From Pseudomonadota bacterium (lineage in GTDB: Bacteria; Pseudomonadota; Gammaproteobacteria; Acidithiobacillales; Acidithiobacillaceae): 5,522 nt of DNA. The notes beneath the pieces were generated by a model. The model did no database searches. It saw nothing but the letters and a program-made list of their open reading frames with translations, and was not told the origin of the DNA. The stretch's first letter is position 1. The number at the start of each line of letters is the position of its first letter. Position numbers and translations under genes: made by a program. Shown here one piece after another: positions 1 to 2,994 of this stretch. The DNA lies in assembly GCA_021827445.1 (NCBI GenBank), contig JAKAVW010000219.1, positions 1-5,522 of the forward strand, written 5' to 3'.

Positions 1-157
1 GTTCGCAACGCGGCATTTGTGTGCCGTGTGCGGCCACCCCTGTCATCGACAGGGCGCACAGCGCCGGAGCCGCGTCTACGGGTGCCACTATCCAAGGCAA
101 CAGTAGAAGCAAGACCATAAAGGCTATCCGGCGAACGAACGGGCGAAAAACGCGCAC
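1..157 (-). CDS. Small exported protein, N-terminal part only (runs off left edge)
   Basis: Reading leftward, a GTG at 155-157 follows a GGGAG ribosome site four bases upstream and opens a frame with no stop to the window edge (52 codons seen). The product starts MRVFRPFVRRIAFMVLLLLP, then WIVAPVDA: a basic head, a hydrophobic core and a plausible signal-peptidase site after VDA. The visible mature part (APALCALSM, then AHGTQMPRCE) has two Cys, several Met and one His, so a small periplasmic metal-related protein is possible, but I do not recognise the family. The same frame also has ATGs at 178 and 193. The one at 193 lies inside the promoter -10 box and cannot be used from that promoter. 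The one at 178 would sit almost at the transcription start. The GTG is therefore preferred. The gene is divergent from the copper-type unit on its right, so a shared metal-response role is possible but unproven. Confidence 0.55.
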   Translation of the reverse strand, partial: MRVFRPFVRRIAFMVLLLLLPWIVAPVDAAPALCALSMTGVAAHGTQMPRCE

Positions 158-188
158 AGTACTCCCATCTCGAAACATTGGTCGGGCT

Positions 189-217
189 ATCATAACTCAA
201 CGGCCACCAAATGTCAA
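189..217 (-). promoter_or_regulatory. Sigma70-type promoter for the leftward exported-protein gene
   Basis: On the minus strand, TTGACA (217-212) is followed after exactly 17 bases by TATGAT (194-189). This is a perfect -35 box, a near-consensus -10 box and ideal spacing. Transcription would begin about 7 bases past the -10 box, near position 182, shortly before the GTG start at 157. No operator is evident, so strong constitutive expression is the simplest reading. Confidence 0.65.
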
Positions 218-236
218 CGCTCGCTCCCGCGACTGA

Positions 237-453
237 GTGCCGCGCTTTCCGGACGGCAAGATTCCCCATCTCTGGCGGGTGGTCCACGAAATGGCCGGCA
301 GCACCTGAAAGAGTGCAAGACCGGTGAGTCAATGGTGCAACCCGCTTGAGAGTGCGGTCCCTGGTGACGTCATCGACATTGATGAAGCCGTTGGGCGGTA
401 TACATCAGCCGGACGGAGATTCCGTTTGCGAGATATAAACGCAATCAAATACT
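237..453. other. Intergenic stretch with no recognisable gene
   Basis: Short open stretches exist on both strands; the longest is a GTG-initiated 44-codon frame at 324-458 on the plus strand. None has a convincing ribosome site or a recognisable product. A small dyad (ACGGA-GAT-TCCGT, 413-425) lies just upstream of the metal-type promoter. A decayed regulator gene cannot be excluded, but nothing here supports naming one. Confidence 0.5.
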
Positions 454-490
454 CTTGACATTGCAATTGGCTTCAAGGTTTATGATGGAC
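454..490 (+). promoter_or_regulatory. MerR/CueR-type metal-responsive promoter
   Basis: TTGACA (455-460) and TATGAT (481-486) are separated by 20 bases. Promoters activated by MerR-family metal sensors (CueR, ZntR, MerR) characteristically have 19-20 base spacers and an operator dyad between the boxes. The imperfect dyad here is CATTG (459-463) against CAAGG (474-478), and the AAGGTTTA tail resembles classical heavy-metal MerR operators. The first gene downstream is a copper-ATPase remnant, which fits a CueR-like control. No merR/cueR gene is visible in the window, so the regulator would act from elsewhere. The spacing is observed; assignment to CueR is inference. Confidence 0.5.
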
Positions 491-578
491 GGATAGTGGG
501 TTGCATATAGTTTCTCGGAATCCTTCTTTAAGACGTGATCCACTGTACACAGCGGGCATCACCCGAGGAGATGTATTC

Positions 579-689
579 ATGGATGACAAAACCCGTGGAC
601 ACCTTGAGATTGGCATAGACGGGATGACCTGCGCCTCTTGTAGCGCGCGGGTGGAACGGGCGCTGGGCGCACTTTATGAACTATCGTGA
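579..689 (+). pseudogene. copA: N-terminal remnant of a copper-translocating P-type ATPase (HMA domain start)
   Basis: ATG at 579 follows GAGGAG (565-570) at good spacing and encodes 36 residues: MDDKTRGHLEIGIDGMTCAS, then CSARVERALGALYELS. The GMTCASC metal-binding loop (residues 15-21) followed by SARVERALGAL is the first beta strand and helix of the heavy-metal-associated domain at the N terminus of CopA-type ATPases. These enzymes are normally 700-850 residues and pump Cu(I) out of the cytoplasm. Homology stops where LPGV would be expected, and a stop follows within four codons. All membrane segments, the DKTGT phosphorylation site and the ATP-binding domain are missing. The remnant is too short for a complete HMA fold (about 65-70 residues), so function as a chaperone is doubtful. 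It sits between a metal-type promoter and the HiPIP gene, whose start lies 27 bases past the stop. Confidence 0.8.
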
Positions 690-716
690 ATAAATCGCTT
701 CATTTTGGAGATTCTA

Positions 717-1067
717 ATGGAAAAGCATAAACAGATTTCGCGCCGGAGTTGGATAAGAACTGCTGCCACGATGGTTGCGACAGTTGCCGCATACCCCGTT
801 GTCGGCGCAACAGCCCACACCGCGACGCGCAAGAAGATTGCGAAAGCGGTCGTCCATTACCAAGACCACCCAAGCGGGCGCAAGATGTGCGGGATGTGCA
901 TACATTTCATCACGGCTGGTGGGGTCGCCGGACACGGAATGATGGGGGATATGCACAACATGGGACCTGGAATGATGAAGGACGGGACCTGTCAACTTGT
1001 GGAGGGACGAATTAGCCCGATGGGTTACTGCATTCTGTTCGCACCCATACAGCCTGTCAATTCGTAA
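717..1067 (+). CDS. High-potential iron-sulfur protein (HiPIP) with Met/His-rich loop, Tat-exported
   Basis: This is a 116-residue protein from ATG 717, preceded by GGAG (707-710). A TTG at 705 in the same frame overlaps that ribosome site and is unlikely to be the start. SRRSWIRT (residues 8-15) with the hydrophobic run that follows is a twin-arginine signal, with probable cleavage after ATA (residue 33). The mature part has HYQDHPSGRKMCGMCIHF, then GTCQLVEGRISPMGYC. Cys 58, 61, 92 and 105 match the CxxC...C...C ligand set that holds one [4Fe-4S] cluster in HiPIPs. These are periplasmic electron carriers related to the iron oxidase (Iro) of acidophilic iron and sulfur oxidisers. The segment between Cys61 and Cys92 is 30 residues, longer than usual, and carries six Met and three His, suggesting a second metal site, perhaps copper. 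It probably shares a transcript with the copA remnant. Family assignment is firm; the copper role is inference. Confidence 0.85.
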   Translation: MEKHKQISRRSWIRTAATMVATVAAYPVVGATAHTATRKKIAKAVVHYQDHPSGRKMCGMCIHFITAGGVAGHGMMGDMHNMGPGMMKDGTCQLVEGRISPMGYCILFAPIQPVNS

Positions 1068-1090
1068 GCCCGTCTGGTTTCCAGGAACTG

Positions 1091-1250
1091 AACTACCACC
1101 AGCTAAAGCTGGTGGGTTAGCGCAGCTTGGTGCAGACGACTAAAGTCGTCATGCCGCACCAAGCTAAACGCGCAAAAGCCGTCTCAAGACAAGGTGTCAT
1201 CGCGCTAAGTATCGCAACAGAAGCGCGGCTAAAGCCGGTGGCTTAAACCT
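1091..1250. repeat. Cluster of TAAA-loop hairpins, IS200/IS605-like (PATE-like) remnant
   Basis: Three stem-loops share a TAAA loop. First, CCACCAGC-TAAA-GCTGGTGG (1096-1115). Second, GACGAC-TAAA-GTCGTC (1135-1150), nested in an outer stem AGCTTGGTGC (1124-1133) / GCACCAAGCT (1156-1165). Third, CGGC-TAAA-GCCG (1226-1237), followed by GTGGCTTAAACC. Such subterminal hairpins are typical of IS200/IS605/IS1341 element ends, and short transposase-less copies are known as palindrome-associated elements. A 31-codon frame (1151-1246, ending EARLKPVA and stopping inside the last hairpin) could be the tail of a tnpB gene, but this is speculative. The first hairpin lies 28 bases past the HiPIP stop and could also stabilise or end that transcript, although no T-run follows it. 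Confidence 0.5.
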
Positions 1251-1259
1251 TATGATGGA

Positions 1260-1336
1260 CAGTTAATCTTGAGCCGAAAATGCCCGTTGATTGCGAGCAC
1301 GCCGTTTTGGATTGCAAGCTGTTACATGTACACTTA
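1260..1336 (+). repeat. Left inverted repeat (pairs with 2510-2579)
   Basis: It starts CAGTTAATCTTGAGCCGAAA and continues through GTTGATTGCGAGCACGCCG and GATTGCAAGC to GTTAC and ACTTA. Against the reverse complement of 2510-2579 it shows about 67 of 70 aligned bases identical, one single-base gap, and a 6-base insertion (ATGTAC, 1326-1331) that creates the palindrome TACATGTA. Internal copies of the motif begin near 1262, 1286 and 1308. Confidence 0.85.
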
Positions 1337-1399
1337 TCTATCGGGGAAATCTGCTCAGATCAACCGGACCACTTCTAACACATGCTGGAGCACGAAAAC

Positions 1400-1510
1400 A
1401 TGAGGCTCGCTTCCATCCGAATCATCGTTCGGGATATCAAAGCCGTCGTCGGCTTTTACGAAAAGGTGACAGAGCAAAAGGCGGAATGGCTCGCCCCGTT
1501 TTTGGGGTAG
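1400..1510 (+). pseudogene. N-terminal fragment of a VOC (glyoxalase-fold) protein gene
   Basis: ATG 1400 follows GGAG (1387-1390) and encodes 36 residues: MRLASIRIIVRDIKAVVGFY, then EKVTEQKAEWLAPFLG. The pattern beta strand, D-[IV]-x2-[VL]-x2-FYE, is the first beta-alpha-beta unit of the vicinal oxygen chelate superfamily (glyoxalase, bleomycin-resistance and dioxygenase-like proteins, usually 120-140 residues). Homology stops after WLAPF, and a stop codon follows two codons later. The remaining three-quarters is absent downstream, where short repeats begin. The substrate cannot be inferred from the fragment. The intact ribosome site and undamaged reading frame suggest recent truncation. Confidence 0.65.
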
Positions 1511-1521
1511 AGCAAGCAGTC

Positions 1522-1575
1522 GTGTCACCAGCCGCCATTTCGTGGTCGCCACCTGAGGTGTCGCCAAACATTCGA
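1522..1575. repeat. Short repeat cluster at the VOC truncation point
   Basis: Three related units occur: GTGTCACCA (1522-1530), GTGGTCGCCA (1542-1551) and GTGTCGCCA (1558-1566). The first and third are followed by similar tails (CATTTCG, CATTCG). Positions 1545-1565 also form an imperfect dyad around CACCTGAGGTG. Multiple spaced repeats immediately after a broken gene look like a degenerate transposon end. No transposase is attached. Confidence 0.35.
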
Positions 1576-1670
1576 TAGCCGTTATTGGGGGCCGGTCACG
1601 CGCGCGGACATTCTGCGCCGGGCCGTGCCGTTTCTGACTTTTTCGTGGGATCCGTCAAAAGGGGGCATTC

Positions 1671-2348
1671 ATGCTGACTAATCCGCCTGCCACTACCACC
1701 CAAGTTATCCAGCAATGTGCGGTGGACGTTGCCCCGTCCACGATGACGGCCATCGTGCGCGCCGAGTCCGGCCTGTGGCCGTGGAGCATAGACGATGATA
1801 CGACGGGCAGGTCCTACCATTTGCCGACGGAAAACGCGGCTATTGCCATGGCAAGGTCGCTGCGCGCCCAAGGGCACAATTTCGATCTTGGCCTCGCGCA
1901 AGTGAACATCAGCAATGTCCCGGCTGGATGGTCGTACCGGCAAGCCTTTTCGCCTTGCGCCAATGTGTGGGTCGGCAGCCATATTCTTTGGTCTGACTAC
2001 CAACATGCGGTCGCATCCTGGGGACCGGGATTAACGGCACTCAAGCATAGTCTTGAGGCCTACAACTCCGGGCAGGACTATGGGGATCTGAAATATGTCA
2101 CGGCCGTTGAACATGCAGCCGGTTATACGGTGCCCGCCATCGGGCCTGTTGCCCTCAAGTCGCGCCCCGCTACCGCTATGCCGGGTGAAGCCGCACCGCC
2201 AACGGTGCAGAGCATGGAGACCAGCGACTTGTCGCCATCGCAGCGTCATGATACGCAACGGCAGATCAGGAAGATCCATGAGCGGCCCGAAGTGCCGTAC
2301 ATCCCCCGTCAGCAGGGCGTCCACACCAGCCGCTACGGCTGCGGCTAA
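1671..2348 (+). CDS. VirB1-like lytic transglycosylase (type IV secretion/conjugation)
   Basis: This 225-residue protein starts at ATG 1671 behind AAAAGGGGG (1657-1665); a stop at 1635-1637 prevents upstream extension. Residues 16-36 (CAVDV...TAIVRAESGL) contain the catalytic glutamate of the SLT fold, Glu32 in AESG. DLGLAQVN (72-79) and AYNSGQ (130-135) match the other conserved SLT motifs (GLxQ and YN). Cys16 and Cys96 are placed as in VirB1 proteins. Such enzymes cleave the glycan strands of peptidoglycan, forming 1,6-anhydro ends, to make room for the conjugation channel. Residues past about 155 form a Pro-rich, charged tail with no recognised domain. No standard signal peptide is seen at this start, as in many plasmid VirB1-like proteins, so the export route is unclear. 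No other secretion genes adjoin it; it stands alone inside the inverted-repeat unit, though a relaxase lies nearby. Confidence 0.85.
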   Translation: MLTNPPATTTQVIQQCAVDVAPSTMTAIVRAESGLWPWSIDDDTTGRSYHLPTENAAIAMARSLRAQGHNFDLGLAQVNISNVPAGWSYRQAFSPCANVWVGSHILWSDYQHAVASWGPGLTALKHSLEAYNSGQDYGDLKYVTAVEHAAGYTVPAIGPVALKSRPATAMPGEAAPPTVQSMETSDLSPSQRHDTQRQIRKIHERPEVPYIPRQQGVHTSRYGCG

Positions 2349-2509
2349 TACCGGTAAGTCCTGACATTCAAATCCACGGAAAAATCTACCTTTTTAGCGT
2401 GAGGCACGACTTTGACGTCTGCCAGACTCGCTTCCAGGTTGGTCTGCGCCAATGGGCGCTTGTTCTCGATATTGCATCGCGCCTCCGCGAGGCAATATGC
2501 TCTACTGCG
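2349..2509. other. Noncoding stretch with two strong hairpins
   Basis: No convincing gene is present. Two stem-loops stand out: GCGCC-AATG-GGCGC (2446-2459) and a larger one at 2469-2498. In the larger one ATATTGC (2469-2475) pairs with GCAATAT (2492-2498) and TCGCG (2477-2481) with CGCGA (2486-2490), giving a 12-pair stem with one A/G mismatch and a CCTC loop. No T-run follows, so a classical terminator is unlikely. A TAAGTG sequence lies about a dozen bases beyond the second hairpin. Confidence 0.45.
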
Positions 2510-2579
2510 TAAGTGTAACGGCTTGCAATCGAAAACGGCGTGCTCGCAATCAACGGGCATTTTCGGCCCAGATTAACTG
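2510..2579 (-). repeat. Right inverted repeat (pairs with 1260-1336)
   Basis: On the minus strand it reads CAGTTAATCTGGGCCGAAAA and continues to GTTACACTTA, matching the left repeat except for three substitutions, a one-base gap and the absence of the left copy's 6-base insertion. Minus-strand sequence just outside it (2604-2580) carries a further degenerate motif copy that the left repeat lacks. The repeat supplies the foreign C-terminal codons and stop now read by the broken toxin gene. Confidence 0.85.
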
Positions 2580-2714
2580 CGACTGACGGGCCTTTGTGCT
2601 CACATTATTTCGGTTGACTGCGTCATTGCTGACGATCACGGCGGGCCGGGTCTTGCGTATCTCGCTGCCTACTGACGGATCAAACTCCACCCACCAGACT
2701 TCACCGCGCTTCAT
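2550..2714 (-). pseudogene. Truncated MazF/PemK-family toxin gene
   Basis: ATG at 2714 opens MKRGEVWWVEFDPSVGSEIR, then KTRPAVIVSND: the conserved first strands of MazF/PemK/ChpB mRNA interferases, including the RPAVIVSND segment that contributes the catalytic arginine in this family. Intact members are about 105-120 residues. Here homology ends near NRN (codon 36, position 2607), and the frame continues through the transposon-like end for 18 unrelated codons to a stop at 2550. Most of the fold and the rest of the RNA-binding surface are lost, so activity is improbable. The start overlaps the antitoxin stop by 14 bases, the usual translational coupling of antitoxin-first operons. Confidence 0.8.
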
Positions 2715-2931
2715 CGGCCATGTCCGCCAGCAGTGCATTACACCATGCCTGTGCTTCCGTCTCCCGCTCCTGATCAGCGGCCATCGCCTTATAGCCGTCA
2801 TCCAGGGCGGTATCGAGCACATGCGGCCTAAGCAGGCCCTCGATGTACTGGCTCATGTGCCGCCTGCCGACGGTCCGGTACAGCCCGTCGTACACGGTTT
2901 CATCCAGGGAGATGGTCATTTTCTTGTGCAT
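2701..2931 (-). CDS. Ribbon-helix-helix (CopG-like) antitoxin
   Basis: This 76-residue protein starts at ATG 2931 with GAGGG four bases upstream. MHKKMTISLDETVYDGLYRT contains the N-terminal beta strand (MTISLDE) that pairs in an RHH dimer and inserts into the DNA major groove. A helix and HMSQYIEGLLRPHV follow, a pattern common in antitoxins paired with MazF-like toxins. The acidic, alanine-rich C-terminal half (from about residue 40) is the expected toxin-binding, protease-sensitive tail. It overlaps the downstream toxin start by 14 bases and lies 57 bases after the relaxase stop, with its own promoter and an operator-like repeat in that gap, so autorepression is likely. Because the toxin is truncated, this antitoxin seems to be an orphan; it could still repress its promoter or counter related toxins elsewhere. 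Confidence 0.8.
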   Translation of the reverse strand: MHKKMTISLDETVYDGLYRTVGRRHMSQYIEGLLRPHVLDTALDDGYKAMAADQERETEAQAWCNALLADMADEAR

Positions 2932-2935
2932 GGCG

Positions 2936-2994
2936 CCCTCTTTTATACGTAATACATAGTACTATTATAGCGTGCTTTACCGCCTTCATCACAA
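2936..2994 (-). promoter_or_regulatory. Antitoxin promoter with RHH-type operator and ribosome site
   Basis: The minus strand has a perfect -10 box TATAAT (2969-2964). A matching -35 is weak: TTGTGA at 2994-2989 gives 19 bases, and GTGATG at 2992-2987 gives 17. Overlapping and downstream of the -10 box lie three contiguous 7-base units, TACGTAA TACATAG TACTATT (2946-2966, plus strand), and the perfect palindrome ATAGTACTAT (2956-2965). Heptad or short palindromic operators are typical for RHH repressors, and binding here would block the promoter. The ribosome site GAGGG is at 2940-2936. Confidence 0.5.

Larger units (their letters stand above)
1260..2604. mobile_element. Inverted-repeat-bounded, transposase-less element (IS21-like ends)
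   Basis: The unit is delimited by long, nearly identical inverted repeats (1260-1336 and 2510-2579). Neither strand between them encodes istA/istB or any other transposase, so it could only move in trans or is a relic. Each end carries several spaced copies of a short motif (core TTRATYNNGAGC or similar), as in IS21-family ends where IstA binds multiple sites. On the right, one more degenerate copy (ATAATGTGAGCACAAAGG, minus strand) continues to about 2604, where the toxin homology ends. Read outward, that edge ends in CA, as IS21 ends do. The left end lacks an equivalent extension and abuts the hairpin cluster. No clear target-site duplication is seen. Cargo: VOC gene fragment, VirB1-like transglycosylase, hairpins. 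The IS21 assignment is an inference from motif layout. Confidence 0.5.

Noticed and set aside
21..236. A 71-codon plus-strand frame at the left edge
   Set aside because: It is antisense to the signal-peptide gene and its promoter, has no ribosome site and gives a low-complexity basic product.
1096..1115. A rho-independent terminator after the HiPIP gene
   Set aside because: The stem is good but no T-run follows on either side. The shared TAAA loop in three hairpins fits mobile-element ends better.
1091..1250. A CRISPR array, suggested by the repeated hairpins
   Set aside because: The hairpins differ in stem sequence and spacing, with no constant repeat-spacer periodicity.
1596..2006. A 136-codon minus-strand frame
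   Set aside because: It overlaps the transglycosylase gene, whose catalytic motifs are clear on the other strand.
2345..2560. A 71-codon minus-strand frame starting inside the right inverted repeat
   Set aside because: Its first codons are inverted-repeat sequence and there is no clear ribosome site. The product is unrecognised and the frame passes through the hairpins, so it is probably fortuitous.
2596..2952. A 118-codon plus-strand frame
   Set aside because: It is antisense to the antitoxin and toxin genes, which have better starts and recognisable families.
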